Origin: Paludibacter sp. 47-17 | GTDB lineage: Bacteria; Bacteroidota; Bacteroidia; Bacteroidales; Paludibacteraceae | Length of the DNA: 64,000 nucleotides | NCBI GenBank assembly: GCA_001898935.1 | Contig: MKVT01000009.1 | Coordinates: forward strand, 372,001 to 436,000 | Reading direction: 5' to 3' | Shown: one piece after another, positions 1-9,097 of the stretch | Position numbering within the stretch: position 1 is the stretch's first letter | Layout of the letters: each line of letters begins with the position of its first letter | Program-made: the position numbers and the translations under genes | The notes under the pieces: model-generated | What the model saw: the letters and a program-made list of their open reading frames with translations, nothing else | Databases searched by the model: none | Told to the model about the DNA's origin: nothing

Positions 1-2316
1 CTGTTCTACCTGCTGATGATTGTTTCGTTCGTTGTACTTACCTACGTTCTTTTTAAAAATGCCGAACGATTTGAAGTCTACGAACAACATATAAGCAGCA
101 TCGATTCGCCTCCGCAGAGCGATTTTGAGTCGTTCGGATTATCCGTCCACCACAACCTGGTTGAACCACTGGGATTGTTGTTGCTGCAAATTATTGCCAT
201 CCTGCTTGTGTCGCGCATTGTAGGATGGTTTTTTATTAAAATAGGCCAACCCACGGTGATTGGCGAAATTTTGGCCGGTATCATTCTCGGGCCTTCCTTG
301 CTGGGTTATTTCTATCCCGATACGTTTCAGTTTCTGTTTGCCCCCGAATCGCTCGGCAATCTATACATCCTGAGTCAGGTCGGATTGGTCCTTTTTATGT
401 TTGTAATCGGCATGGAACTCAACCTGGGGATGCTGCGCAACAAAATGGGCTCCACCTATGTCATCAGTCATGCCAGTATCATTATTCCCTATTTCATGGG
501 GATGTTGTTCGCCTATTTCGTGTACGAGGAATTTGCTGCCGGTCATACCGACTTCCTCTCATTCGCCCTTTTCATCGGCATTTCGATGAGTATTACCGCT
601 TTTCCGGTACTGGCCCGCATTGTACAGGAAAAAGGGTTGTCGAAATCACACCTCGGACAGATATCGATTGCATGTGCAGCATTCGACGACGTTACAGCCT
701 GGTCGTTGCTGGCCGGAGTTATAGCTATCGCAAAAACCGGCAGTTTTGTAAGTTCACTTTACACCATTGGATTTTCATTGGTTTACATCTTCCTGATGAT
801 TTTCGTTGTCAAACCATTTATGCATAAAATCGGAAAGATTTACAGCAATTCCGAGACCTTAAACCGGAATATGGTTGCATTCATCTTTCTTTTACTCACG
901 TTGTCGGCACTTGCCACACAACTCATCGGTATACACGCTCTTTTCGGGGCTTTCCTTGCAGGAGTCATAATGCCGCCCCTACCGAGTTTCAGAAAAATTC
1001 TGATCGATAAAATCGAAGATGTCGCTGTTACACTACTATTACCTTTATTTTTTGTTTACACCGGATTACGAACTGAAATCGGACTGCTCAACACCCCCCA
1101 TCTTTGGACTATTACGGGTGTTGTAATATTATTTGCAATTATCGGAAAATTTGCCGGTGGGGCCTTCACTGCAAAAATCATGGGTGAAAGCTGGCGCGAT
1201 AGCCTTTCAATTGGCGCCCTGATGAATACACGCGGATTGATGGAAATCGTCGTGCTTAATATTGGGTTCGAAATGGGCATTCTACCGAAACCTATTTTTG
1301 TGATGCTGGTTTTAATGGCCCTGATAACCACCTTTATGACCACTCCTTTATTGTCGTTGATTCAAAAGCTGTTTCCTCAAAAGAACATTCAGGAAGAATA
1401 CCGGCGTCAACAGGCGCAGGGAGTGTTCAAGGCACTCATTTCGCTGGGAAATCCCGACAACGGAAAAGCATTGCTCAGGATTGCCCGTTCGACCCTCGAC
1501 GGCGCTAAAAACATCCTGTCGGTGACCGCTCTCCACATTACACCCGGTACCGATACCAATCCCATCTATGGCGACGATTTTGCCCGGGAAAGTTTCAGGG
1601 GAATTCTTTCCGAATCGGAGAAAATGAAATTTGAGATTGAAACCGAACACAAGTTTGCCGACAATATTGAACAGGGCGTGGTCCGGACTGTTAATACCGA
1701 CAATTTCGACTTCCTGCTGGTTGGAGCAGGGGTTTCGCTGTCCGGAATTTCCTTTGTGAAAAACCAGTCAACCACCGGAATTATCAGTTTTATCAATCAA
1801 CTGGTCAATAAAGTAACCCGATCGCGAGAAATCTTCTATCCGGGCAGCTTAATAAAAGACAAAACAAAGTATTTTGTCGAACAAAGCAAATGCAGTGTAG
1901 GAATTTTTATTAATCGAAATTTTGATCATCTGAAAGAAGTACTTGTACTCATACAGGACGAAAAAGACGATTTCCTGATTCGTTACGCACACCGTATTCT
2001 GAAAAACGATGCCAGTATTCAGCTCGTGATTCACGACGAAAACCGATTGCTCCAGTCGACCGGAGCTTTTACGAAATCGTTCGAAGAGCTGCATCTTCAT
2101 TTCCCGAATTCCTATAAACTGATGCGGAACGCACGAAACAATTACAATCACTTCGGACGATACAGTCTCATGCTGGTAAGCTATCCGGTTTGGAACCGGC
2201 TGACGCACGACAACAGTACCAAACTCGAAAACATACCCTCTACCCTTATCATCAACAAAAAGCCCAGTCGCTTTTCAGGGCATTCGAATCCTGATAAAGG
2301 CAGAGTAGAAGATTAA
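1..2316 (+). CDS. cation:proton antiporter (CPA2 type) with C-terminal UspA-like region, 5' truncated
   Basis: The reading frame is open from base 1, so the true start lies upstream of the window; the first visible ATG at 16 is probably internal. The first half is a hydrophobic membrane domain of about a dozen helices typical of Na+/H+ exchangers of the CPA2 (KefB-like) group, including GEILAGIILGPSLLG and an acidic pair in CAAFDDVTAW that matches the ion-binding position of this family. From about residue 460 the protein is soluble and resembles the universal-stress-protein-like tail found on many Bacteroidetes antiporters. The role is inferred to be proton-driven Na+ or K+ export at the inner membrane. 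The gene is separated from the next by about 200 bp with its own promoter, so it is probably not part of the uronate operon. Confidence 0.88.
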   Translation: MFYLLMIVSFVVLTYVLFKNAERFEVYEQHISSIDSPPQSDFESFGLSVHHNLVEPLGLLLLQIIAILLVSRIVGWFFIKIGQPTVIGEILAGIILGPSLLGYFYPDTFQFLFAPESLGNLYILSQVGLVLFMFVIGMELNLGMLRNKMGSTYVISHASIIIPYFMGMLFAYFVYEEFAAGHTDFLSFALFIGISMSITAFPVLARIVQEKGLSKSHLGQISIACAAFDDVTAWSLLAGVIAIAKTGSFVSSLYTIGFSLVYIFLMIFVVKPFMHKIGKIYSNSETLNRNMVAFIFLLLTLSALATQLIGIHALFGAFLAGVIMPPLPSFRKILIDKIEDVAVTLLLPLFFVYTGLRTEIGLLNTPHLWTITGVVILFAIIGKFAGGAFTAKIMGESWRDSLSIGALMNTRGLMEIVVLNIGFEMGILPKPIFVMLVLMALITTFMTTPLLSLIQKLFPQKNIQEEYRRQQAQGVFKALISLGNPDNGKALLRIARSTLDGAKNILSVTALHITPGTDTNPIYGDDFARESFRGILSESEKMKFEIETEHKFADNIEQGVVRTVNTDNFDFLLVGAGVSLSGISFVKNQSTTGIISFINQLVNKVTRSREIFYPGSLIKDKTKYFVEQSKCSVGIFINRNFDHLKEVLVLIQDEKDDFLIRYAHRILKNDASIQLVIHDENRLLQSTGAFTKSFEELHLHFPNSYKLMRNARNNYNHFGRYSLMLVSYPVWNRLTHDNSTKLENIPSTLIINKKPSRFSGHSNPDKGRVED

Positions 2317-2417
2317 GCTGTGCTTTTCAAATATTTAACACAAATATTTCGCTATATGTGCACCGACTTATACCTCTGATTATCTTGTTTTTACGATTAA
2401 TATATTCAATCCGTGCC

Positions 2418-2489
2418 CGCACACGACCTGAAAACTGTTTTGTTGAATCATAATAAATCGTACATTTGCAGTTGAATCCACTGTGTGCG
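2418..2489. promoter_or_regulatory. inverted repeat flanking the LacI-type regulator promoter (possible operator)
   Basis: CGCACAC at 2418-2424 and its exact reverse complement GTGTGCG at 2483-2489 flank the predicted promoter. The right arm lies in a partly symmetric element (GTGTGCGTACAC, 2483-2494). Two seven-base arms around a promoter, just upstream of a LacI-family gene, suggest autoregulation by looping or by binding two half-sites. This is inference from symmetry only; the arms are short. Confidence 0.35.
2439..2468 (+). promoter_or_regulatory. Bacteroidetes-type promoter for the uronate operon
   Basis: TTTG at 2439-2442, an 18-base spacer and TACATTTG at 2461-2468 match the Bacteroidetes -33/-7 consensus (TTTG and TAnnTTTG). 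The downstream regulator ATG at 2521 leaves a leader of about 45 bases. As the following genes are 6-24 bases apart or overlap, this promoter probably drives the whole operon to 11682. Confidence 0.6.
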
Positions 2490-2520
2490 TACACGGAGCT
2501 ATAAAATCATCAGGAGTAAG

Positions 2521-3600
2521 ATGCAACATACCACTCAAAAACCCCGGATAAAAGACATTGCCCGCATGGCAGGCGTGTCGGAAGGTACCGTCGATCGCGT
2601 TTTGCACAACCGCGGCGAAGTGTCGGTAAAAAGTAAAGAAGCAGTACTGAAGGTATTGAAAGAAATCAACTACACTCCCAACCTGCTGGCCCGTTCACTC
2701 GCATCCAAGAAGCACTACCGGTTCGTGTGCCTTATCCCTTCGTTCCAACCCGGCGATTACTGGGAATTCATCGAAAATGCATTGCTTCAGGCCGGGAATG
2801 ATTTTCTTCAGTACAATATCCACATCGATATTCATTACTTCAATCAGTTCGATGCGAATAACTTCCTGGGACTTACGGACAACCTGCTTCAGTTGAAGCC
2901 CGATGCCGTGATCCTGGCTCCTATTTTCAGAAACGAAACCTTGGCGTTCACCCTCGATCTTCGGCAGCACGAGATTCCCTTCTCCTTTATCGACTCTCTG
3001 ATCGAAGAAGCTGGTTTTACAACCTATTACGGTCAGAATTCATTTCAAAGCGGATTTGTCGCCGCCAAATTACTTCTCAACGATCTGCCCGACAGCAGCG
3101 AAGTTTTGGTACTCCGGACCAAACGGCAGGGAGCCGTTTCGAACCAGACGAAATACCGGTTCGAAGGTTTCATGCACTATTTCAACCAACAAACGCCTCA
3201 CAAAAAGATGGACCTGGTACATGTAGAGATCAGCGACACCGACGATGAGTTGAATCTCCGGATAGTGGAACAAACGTTCCGGGAACATCCGCAACTAAAT
3301 GCGGCCATCACTTTCAATTCGAAAGTATACCGGCTGGCTAATTACCTGAAACAGTTGCAACACGCCAACATCCGGTTAATCGGATACGACCTGCTCGATA
3401 AAAACGTCGAATACCTCAATCAGGATGTAATATCGTATCTGATTGCTCAAAGCCCCGGTAAACAGGCTTACTATACCGTACGCGATCTCTGCAATAAACT
3501 GATTTTAAAGCAGGAGGTAAACCAGATAAATTACGTTCCCATCGATATATTGATGAAAGAAAACATTAACGACTATATAAACTTCAGAGAGAAATATTAA
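2521..3600 (+). CDS. LacI-family transcriptional regulator of the uronate operon
   Basis: An N-terminal LacI helix-turn-helix (KDIARMAGVSEGTVDRVLHN) is followed by the hinge region (NYTPNLLARSLASKK) and a periplasmic-binding-protein-like effector domain over the rest of about 359 residues. I chose ATG 2521 because it gives the usual short stretch before the helix-turn-helix and is preceded by AGGAG at 2512-2516; an in-frame GTG at 2485 would add 12 residues with no counterpart in the family. It is the first gene of the operon, 19 bases before the tagaturonate epimerase, so it most likely senses a uronate or aldonate and controls these genes. The effector is unknown. Confidence 0.88.
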   Translation: MQHTTQKPRIKDIARMAGVSEGTVDRVLHNRGEVSVKSKEAVLKVLKEINYTPNLLARSLASKKHYRFVCLIPSFQPGDYWEFIENALLQAGNDFLQYNIHIDIHYFNQFDANNFLGLTDNLLQLKPDAVILAPIFRNETLAFTLDLRQHEIPFSFIDSLIEEAGFTTYYGQNSFQSGFVAAKLLLNDLPDSSEVLVLRTKRQGAVSNQTKYRFEGFMHYFNQQTPHKKMDLVHVEISDTDDELNLRIVEQTFREHPQLNAAITFNSKVYRLANYLKQLQHANIRLIGYDLLDKNVEYLNQDVISYLIAQSPGKQAYYTVRDLCNKLILKQEVNQINYVPIDILMKENINDYINFREKY

Positions 3601-3619
3601 TCTTAAAAATTGGAATATT

Positions 3620-4867
3620 ATGGAATTAGGAAAAATCAGTATCGGGATGGGCGATCGTTTTGCCCATCAGGGTGTAGCTCAGCTGCGAGCCATTGTAAAA
3701 GCCAACGGGGCAGGTCACGACATTAGTCCGGTTTGGAATAAATCCAACCGCGAACATATATACGTTCATTCGCATCCGGCCGATGTACGCAAAGAAGCCG
3801 ATCATGCCGTTGCAACCCTGGGATTTAAAGGTAAATATTTTGTCGATGCCGATCATATCAACCTTTCCACCGTTGCTCCCTTTGTCGAAACAGCCGATTT
3901 CTTCACGCTCGATGTGGCTGCCTTTATCGGGAAACCCAGTACCGAAGAAGAAGTGCGGAAATTTGTCGATTCGTGTGCCGCCTATATGGGCGACTTGCAA
4001 ATCCCCGGAATCCGGCAAGCTATAAAGGTAACCCGTGAATTGCTGATCGAGATTGCGTCAAAATTTCTGGCAGCCACTCAACAGGCTTCCGAAATATATC
4101 AATACCTGGTGGACAAAAAAGGAAAAGGCAATTTCATTACCGAAGTTTCGATGGACGAAGTGGAACATCCGCAAACCCCGGTTTACCTGTTCTTTATTTT
4201 GAAAATGCTCGCCGACAAAGGAGTACCGGCACAAACCATAGCTCCCAAGTTTACCGGCCGTTTCAACAAGGGTGTCGACTACCGCGGCGATCTCGATCAA
4301 TTCGCCCGCGAATTTGAAGAAGATATCCTGGTTATCGATTATGCAGTGAAACAATTCGGATTACCGCAGGAACTGAAACTAAGTGTTCACTCGGGTAGCG
4401 ATAAATTTTCGATTTATCCGATCATGGCTTCGATTATTAAAAAGCACGACAAAGGCCTGCACCTGAAAACAGCCGGTACAACCTGGCTGGAAGAGGTGAT
4501 CGGGTTGGCTCTTGCCGGTGGCGATGGTCTCGAAATGGCAAAAGAAATTTACGCCGGGTCGTACAACCGTCGCGAAGAGTTATGCGCTCCTTATGCCGAT
4601 GTGATCGACATCGATCCGGCCCGGTTACCCTCGGTAGAAGAAGTAAACAGCTGGGACGGCGAAAAACTGGCTAACACCCTGCGGCATATCCCGGGTCATC
4701 CCGACTACAATGCCGATTTTCGTCAGCTGGTGCACGTAGCCTACAAAGTTGCAGCCGAAAAAGGAGATGCTTACTATGCAATGTTGAAAAAATACAGCGA
4801 CGTGATTGGCGCCTGTGTGGAGGAAAACATCTACGAACGTCACCTGAAACGATTATTGAATTTATAA
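3620..4867 (+). CDS. uxaE: tagaturonate/fructuronate epimerase family protein (UxaE-like)
   Basis: The 415-residue protein resembles the UxaE family, which interconverts D-tagaturonate and D-fructuronate and so joins galacturonate catabolism to the mannonate branch. Recognisable parts are the N-terminal MELGKISIGMGDRFAHQG, the EHIYVHSHPADVR segment and the conserved LKLSVHSGSDKFSIYP near residue 255, with His and Asp residues suited to a metal site. It is the first enzyme gene after the LacI regulator and lies 9 bases before the SDR gene, whose substrate would be its product. Family assignment is from recalled motifs. Direction in vivo depends on whether galacturonate or glucuronate is supplied. 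Confidence 0.8.
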   Translation: MELGKISIGMGDRFAHQGVAQLRAIVKANGAGHDISPVWNKSNREHIYVHSHPADVRKEADHAVATLGFKGKYFVDADHINLSTVAPFVETADFFTLDVAAFIGKPSTEEEVRKFVDSCAAYMGDLQIPGIRQAIKVTRELLIEIASKFLAATQQASEIYQYLVDKKGKGNFITEVSMDEVEHPQTPVYLFFILKMLADKGVPAQTIAPKFTGRFNKGVDYRGDLDQFAREFEEDILVIDYAVKQFGLPQELKLSVHSGSDKFSIYPIMASIIKKHDKGLHLKTAGTTWLEEVIGLALAGGDGLEMAKEIYAGSYNRREELCAPYADVIDIDPARLPSVEEVNSWDGEKLANTLRHIPGHPDYNADFRQLVHVAYKVAAEKGDAYYAMLKKYSDVIGACVEENIYERHLKRLLNL

Positions 4868-4876
4868 AACCGGAGT

Positions 4877-5689
4877 ATGAGAAACTTATTTGATATAAAA
4901 GGCCGTGTGATGGTGATGACCGGAGGCACGGGAGTACTGGGAAGCTGCATGGTGGAATATCTTGCCGAGCAGGGAGCCAAGGTGGTAGTGCTGGCGCGTA
5001 ACCAGGCAAAAGGAGAAGAATTGGTAAACGGGATTCTTGCCAAAGGGCACGAAGCGATGTTTCTGCAAACGGATGTCAACGACAAAGCGATACTCGAAAA
5101 AAACGCTGAAGAAATCGTTGCAAAATACGGTCGAATCGACGTTTTGATCAATGGAGCGGGGGGGAATATGCCGGGAGCGACCATTGGTCCCGACAAGACC
5201 TTATTCGATCTGAACATCGACGATTTCAGGAAAGTAGTGGACCTGAATCTTTTCGGTACCATCATTCCCACCATGGTATTTGCGAAAGTAATGACGCAGC
5301 AGAAAGCGGGTAATATTATCAATATTTCCTCCGAATCGGCGTTGCGGCCGCTTACCCGCGTTGCCGGCTACGGAGCGGCCAAAGCAGCAGTTACCAACTT
5401 CACCAAGTACCTGGCGATTGAACTGGCCTCCAAATTCGGAGAGGACTTCCGGGTGAACGCCTTTGCACCGGGATTTTTCATTTCGGAACAAAACCGTGCG
5501 CTGCTCACCAATCCCGATGGATCGCTCACAGCACGCGGCCAATCCATCATTGCGCACACTCCTTTCAAACGCTTTGGCGAACCCGAAGAATTGCTCGGAA
5601 CCTTACACTGGCTCGCCAGCGATGCCTCGAAATTCGTGACCGGTACACTGACGGTTATCGACGGTGGATTTGATGTATTCAGTATTTAA
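4877..5689 (+). CDS. SDR-family D-mannonate oxidoreductase (fructuronate reductase)
   Basis: A 270-residue classical short-chain dehydrogenase. The cofactor glycine motif TGGTGVLG lies near residue 15, the NGAGG motif near 90, the catalytic serine in NISSESAL near 150, and the catalytic YxxxK in YGAAKAAV near 165. It resembles the short-chain form of D-mannonate oxidoreductase found in Bacillus and in Bacteroidetes, which is unrelated to the long-chain enterobacterial UxuB. The expected reaction is D-fructuronate + NAD(P)H to D-mannonate. Its place directly after the epimerase supports this. Many SDRs look alike, so the substrate rests on context plus overall resemblance. Confidence 0.78.
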   Translation: MRNLFDIKGRVMVMTGGTGVLGSCMVEYLAEQGAKVVVLARNQAKGEELVNGILAKGHEAMFLQTDVNDKAILEKNAEEIVAKYGRIDVLINGAGGNMPGATIGPDKTLFDLNIDDFRKVVDLNLFGTIIPTMVFAKVMTQQKAGNIINISSESALRPLTRVAGYGAAKAAVTNFTKYLAIELASKFGEDFRVNAFAPGFFISEQNRALLTNPDGSLTARGQSIIAHTPFKRFGEPEELLGTLHWLASDASKFVTGTLTVIDGGFDVFSI

Positions 5690-5703
5690 ATTATAATAGC
5701 AAA

Positions 5704-6783
5704 ATGAGTATTAGTTTAAAAGCAAACGCTAAGTATTCGTTGCTGGTTGCCAGCAGCATGGGCGTACGTATTACTCCGCTCAACGGACAGCCGGTACATA
5801 CCAGCAAAACTTTCGAAATGCAGGCTACCAGTGCCGAAACCAATGTGGCCAACATCGCCTCGTCGCTGGGAATGCCGGTAAAAGTACTGACCACCTTTGT
5901 GAAAGACAGCCCGATTGCCCAGTTTATCAAAAACGAACTCCGCAGCCGGAACATGACCTACGAAGGAGTGGAGGTTGCCCAGGGCGACCCCTGGGGCTAC
6001 CGCCACCAGTTCAATATCGCCGACAGCGGATTCGGCACCCGCGGCCCACGCGTGCAGAACGACCGTGCGGGAGAGGTGGGGCGTACGCTGAATGTAAAAG
6101 ATTTTGATCTGGATCGGATATTTGTTGACGAAGGAGTGCAGATTCTGCATTTATCGGGATTAATTGCTGCTTTATCGCAGGATACCAGCCAATTCTGCCT
6201 GGAATTGGCCCGTTTCGCCCGCAAAACCGGCACTCGCATATCGTTCGACCTCAACTACCGGGCATCGTTCTGGAAGGGACGCGAAGATGAACTTCGCGCC
6301 GTTTTCACCGAGATTGCCTCGGTTGCCGATATCCTGATCGGTAACGAAGAAGATTTCCAGCTCTGCCTGGGGATCGAAGGACCCGAGGCCGGTGGAAAGG
6401 GAATCGAAGCCGAAATCGAAGGGTTTAAAGGAATGATAGGCCGTGTGAAGGCATCGTTCCCCAATGCATCGGTATTTGCTACGACCCTTCGTCAGGTTAT
6501 CAGTACCAACGAACATCTCTGGGGCGCCATTTTACTCGATGGCAACGACTGGACGGTGATACTGCCCCGTAAGATCAACGTACTCGATCGTATTGGCGGA
6601 GGCGATGGCTACGTGGGAGGTATGCTCTATGGCATTCTGAAAGGTTGGGAGTCGGAAAAATGGGCCCAGTTCGGCTGGGCTACCGGAGCACTGGCCACCA
6701 CCATGCTTACCGATTATGCCTCACCGGCCGATGAAGAACAAGTTTGGAGTATCTGGGGCGGTAATGCCCGCGTTAAACGCTGA
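5704..6783 (+). CDS. PfkB-family sugar (acid) kinase, KdgK-like
   Basis: A 359-residue ribokinase/PfkB-type kinase. The C-terminal PfkB signature reads DRIGGGDGYVGGMLYGIL (about residues 298-315), with the Asp of GGGD as catalytic base; the substrate-side motif is TSAETNVANIASSLG near residue 40, where 2-keto-3-deoxygluconate kinases usually have GGAEANVA. Standard annotation would be 2-dehydro-3-deoxygluconokinase (KdgK). However, no mannonate dehydratase or KDPG aldolase is nearby, whereas a LarA-type epimerase follows directly and gnd closes the operon. A gluconate kinase activity is therefore a real alternative. The kinase fold is certain, the substrate is not. Confidence 0.82.
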   Translation: MSISLKANAKYSLLVASSMGVRITPLNGQPVHTSKTFEMQATSAETNVANIASSLGMPVKVLTTFVKDSPIAQFIKNELRSRNMTYEGVEVAQGDPWGYRHQFNIADSGFGTRGPRVQNDRAGEVGRTLNVKDFDLDRIFVDEGVQILHLSGLIAALSQDTSQFCLELARFARKTGTRISFDLNYRASFWKGREDELRAVFTEIASVADILIGNEEDFQLCLGIEGPEAGGKGIEAEIEGFKGMIGRVKASFPNASVFATTLRQVISTNEHLWGAILLDGNDWTVILPRKINVLDRIGGGDGYVGGMLYGILKGWESEKWAQFGWATGALATTMLTDYASPADEEQVWSIWGGNARVKR

Positions 6784-6789
6784 CAAAAG

Positions 6790-8079
6790 ATGATGTATTA
6801 TGAAAAGGGAGGTGCCGGGCTGGAGCTTGGCGCTTCCGATTTAAAAGAGGGCTTGTATGCCGCGCTCGAAAAGCTGGGAACCAAACAAAAAGTACTGGCT
6901 ATTCCACCCGATTACACCCGGCTTCCCAGCCGTTCGGGCGAACTTACCGAAATGGCCTGGCACTACTACGGCGATGCGCTCACCGATGTGCTTCCCGCAC
7001 TGGGGACCCACAGCCCGATGACCGCTCACCAGATCGGGCATATGTTCGGATCGCTTCCGGCTTCGCTGATCCGCGATCACGACTGGCGCAACGACGTGGT
7101 AACACTCGGAACGGTGCCTGCCTCCTATGTAAAGGAAGTTTCGGAAGGCGCCGTCGAATTTCCCTGGCCGGCCCAGGTGAACAAACTTTTGCGGGACGGA
7201 AATTTTGACTTAATTTTGTCGATCGGGCAAGTGGTGCCTCACGAAGTGGTGGGAATGGCCAACTACAACAAAAACATATTCGTCGGTACAGGTGGTTCCG
7301 AAGGCATCAATAAAAGTCACTTTATTGGCGCTGCCTACGGGATGGAGCGCATGATGGGTCACGCCGATACGCCGGTACGCCGCGTTTTTAACTACGCCTC
7401 GGAACATTTTGCCAAGCATTTACCGATTGTGTACGTTCAAACGGTGGTAGGGCTCGACAAAACCGACGGAATTGTAAAAACCCGCGGACTGTTTATCGGC
7501 GACGATTTCGAAGTATTCGACAAAGCAGCCAAGCTGGCGCTGCAGGTTAATTTCGAGATGCTCGACCGGCCGCTGAAAAAAGTAGTGGTGTATCTCGATC
7601 CTACGGAATTCAAAAGCACCTGGCTGGGTAATAAATCGATTTACCGTACCCGTATGGCCATCGACGATAACGGAGAACTGATTGTATTGGCACCGGCATT
7701 GAAGGAATTCGGCGAAGACAAGGAAATCGACCGCCTGATACGGAAATATGGTTATTTCGGCACGCCGGCCACCCTGAAGGCCTGCGACGAGAACGAAGAA
7801 TTGCGACGAAACCTGGGAGCTGCGGCACATTTGATACACGGATCTACGGAAGGGCGTTTCAGTGTCACCTATTGCCCCGGCAAGCAGGCCGGCAATCTCA
7901 GCCGGGAAGAGATAATAAGCGTAGGTTTCAACTATGCCGACATCGATGAAGTGACCGCGCGGTATAAGCCCGATCAACTGAAAGACGGTTTTAATATTCT
8001 TCCCGACGGTGAAGAAATATTTTACATATCCAATCCGGCCTTAGGACTGTGGGCCTATAAAGAACGGTTTAAATATTAA
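6790..8079 (+). CDS. LarA-family nickel-pincer hydroxyacid racemase/epimerase
   Basis: The 429-residue protein carries the residue set of lactate racemase LarA: PDYTR (D41, R44), THSP (H74), PHEVVG (H151), NYNK (K161, equivalent to the lysine that holds the pincer cofactor) and NKSH (H177). The spacings D41-R44, H151-K161 and K161-H177 (3, 10, 16) equal those of Lactobacillus plantarum LarA (D72-R75, H174-K184, K184-H200). The later substrate-side region (about 278-290) does not show the Gln and Lys of true lactate racemases clearly, so another 2-hydroxyacid is likely. Members of this superfamily are known to epimerise D-gluconate at C2. Next to a mannonate oxidoreductase and gnd, mannonate-gluconate epimerase is my best guess. 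The cofactor genes larB, larC and larE are not in the window. Confidence 0.85.
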   Translation: MMYYEKGGAGLELGASDLKEGLYAALEKLGTKQKVLAIPPDYTRLPSRSGELTEMAWHYYGDALTDVLPALGTHSPMTAHQIGHMFGSLPASLIRDHDWRNDVVTLGTVPASYVKEVSEGAVEFPWPAQVNKLLRDGNFDLILSIGQVVPHEVVGMANYNKNIFVGTGGSEGINKSHFIGAAYGMERMMGHADTPVRRVFNYASEHFAKHLPIVYVQTVVGLDKTDGIVKTRGLFIGDDFEVFDKAAKLALQVNFEMLDRPLKKVVVYLDPTEFKSTWLGNKSIYRTRMAIDDNGELIVLAPALKEFGEDKEIDRLIRKYGYFGTPATLKACDENEELRRNLGAAAHLIHGSTEGRFSVTYCPGKQAGNLSREEIISVGFNYADIDEVTARYKPDQLKDGFNILPDGEEIFYISNPALGLWAYKERFKY

Positions 8080-8086
8080 TTGAGCA

Positions 8087-9097
8087 ATGGTGAAGGAGGT
8101 TTGTTGGGGGATGATTGGTTGCGGTAACGTAACCGAGTTGAAAAGCGCACCGGCATTGAATAAAGTGCCGGGATCGCGCCTGGTGGCTGTAATGCGGCGG
8201 GATCGTGACAAAGCCCGCGATTATGCACAGCGGCACGGCGTGGAACGATACTATGACGATGCCGCTGCACTCATAAACGACGGGGAGGTAAATGCCGTAT
8301 ACATTGCTACGCCACCCGATACGCATGCTCGTTACGCCATACAGGCCATGCGGGCAGGCAAGCCGGTGTATGTCGAAAAGCCAATGGCCCGTACCTATGC
8401 CGAATGCCTCGAAATGATCCGGGTATCCGAAGAAACAGGAATGCCCTTGTATGTAGCCTATTACCGCCGCACCCTCCCGGCTTTCAATAAAGTAAAGGAG
8501 CTGCTCGCAAACGGTAGCATCGGAACTCCGCTCACGGTGCACCTCACATTGCATCTTCCCAAAGGAGTGCGCGATCAGTATAAAGAACAGCAAAGCTGGC
8601 ACGTTAACCCCGAAATTGCCGGAGCCGGCCATTTTTATGATCTGGCTTCGCACCAGTTCGATTACCTCGATTACCTGGCCGGTCCCGTTACGTTTGCTGC
8701 CGGTTTTGCCTCCAATATTGCCGGATATTATGCGGCCGAGGATACGGTTACTGCCAGTTTCGGATTAGCCAACGGAATGGCGGGCAGCGGAAGCTGGTGT
8801 TTCGTAACCGATCCGGGGAATTTTCGGGATACTATCGAGATTACCGGAACCCGGGGAAAAATCACACTCCCCACTTTTGCTAAAGGCGATTTGCAACTTA
8901 CCACCGGAAACGGAACCATTGAACTTTGTTTTCAGAATCCCGAAAATATTCAATTTCATCTTATTACACAGGTGGTGAATGCCCTTTTGGGCCGGGGCGA
9001 ATGTGTGAGCACCGGTGTTTCGGCTGCACGAACCAACAAGGTACTCGAAACCATAGTAACCAATTATTACTCCCATGAAAATAATAATCGACGATAA
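8087..9097 (+). CDS. Gfo/Idh/MocA family oxidoreductase
   Basis: A 336-residue NAD(P)-dependent oxidoreductase. The Rossmann start is WGMIGCGNVTELKSAPALN, the family signature VYVEKPMAR lies near residue 93, and the C-terminal half is the alpha/beta substrate domain with GAGHFYDLASHQFDYL supplying the usual Asp/His pair near 180. Family members oxidise or reduce sugars, sugar acids and polyols, and the substrate cannot be read from the sequence. Its position inside the uronate operon, 7 bases after the LarA-like gene, suggests a sugar acid. Its 3' end overlaps pdxB by 23 bases, which implies translational coupling. Confidence 0.85.
   Translation: MVKEVCWGMIGCGNVTELKSAPALNKVPGSRLVAVMRRDRDKARDYAQRHGVERYYDDAAALINDGEVNAVYIATPPDTHARYAIQAMRAGKPVYVEKPMARTYAECLEMIRVSEETGMPLYVAYYRRTLPAFNKVKELLANGSIGTPLTVHLTLHLPKGVRDQYKEQQSWHVNPEIAGAGHFYDLASHQFDYLDYLAGPVTFAAGFASNIAGYYAAEDTVTASFGLANGMAGSGSWCFVTDPGNFRDTIEITGTRGKITLPTFAKGDLQLTTGNGTIELCFQNPENIQFHLITQVVNALLGRGECVSTGVSAARTNKVLETIVTNYYSHENNNRR

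Noticed and set aside
2485-2520. Upstream GTG start for the LacI-type regulator
   Set aside because: It would add 12 residues before the helix-turn-helix without counterpart in the family; ATG 2521 has an AGGAG just upstream.
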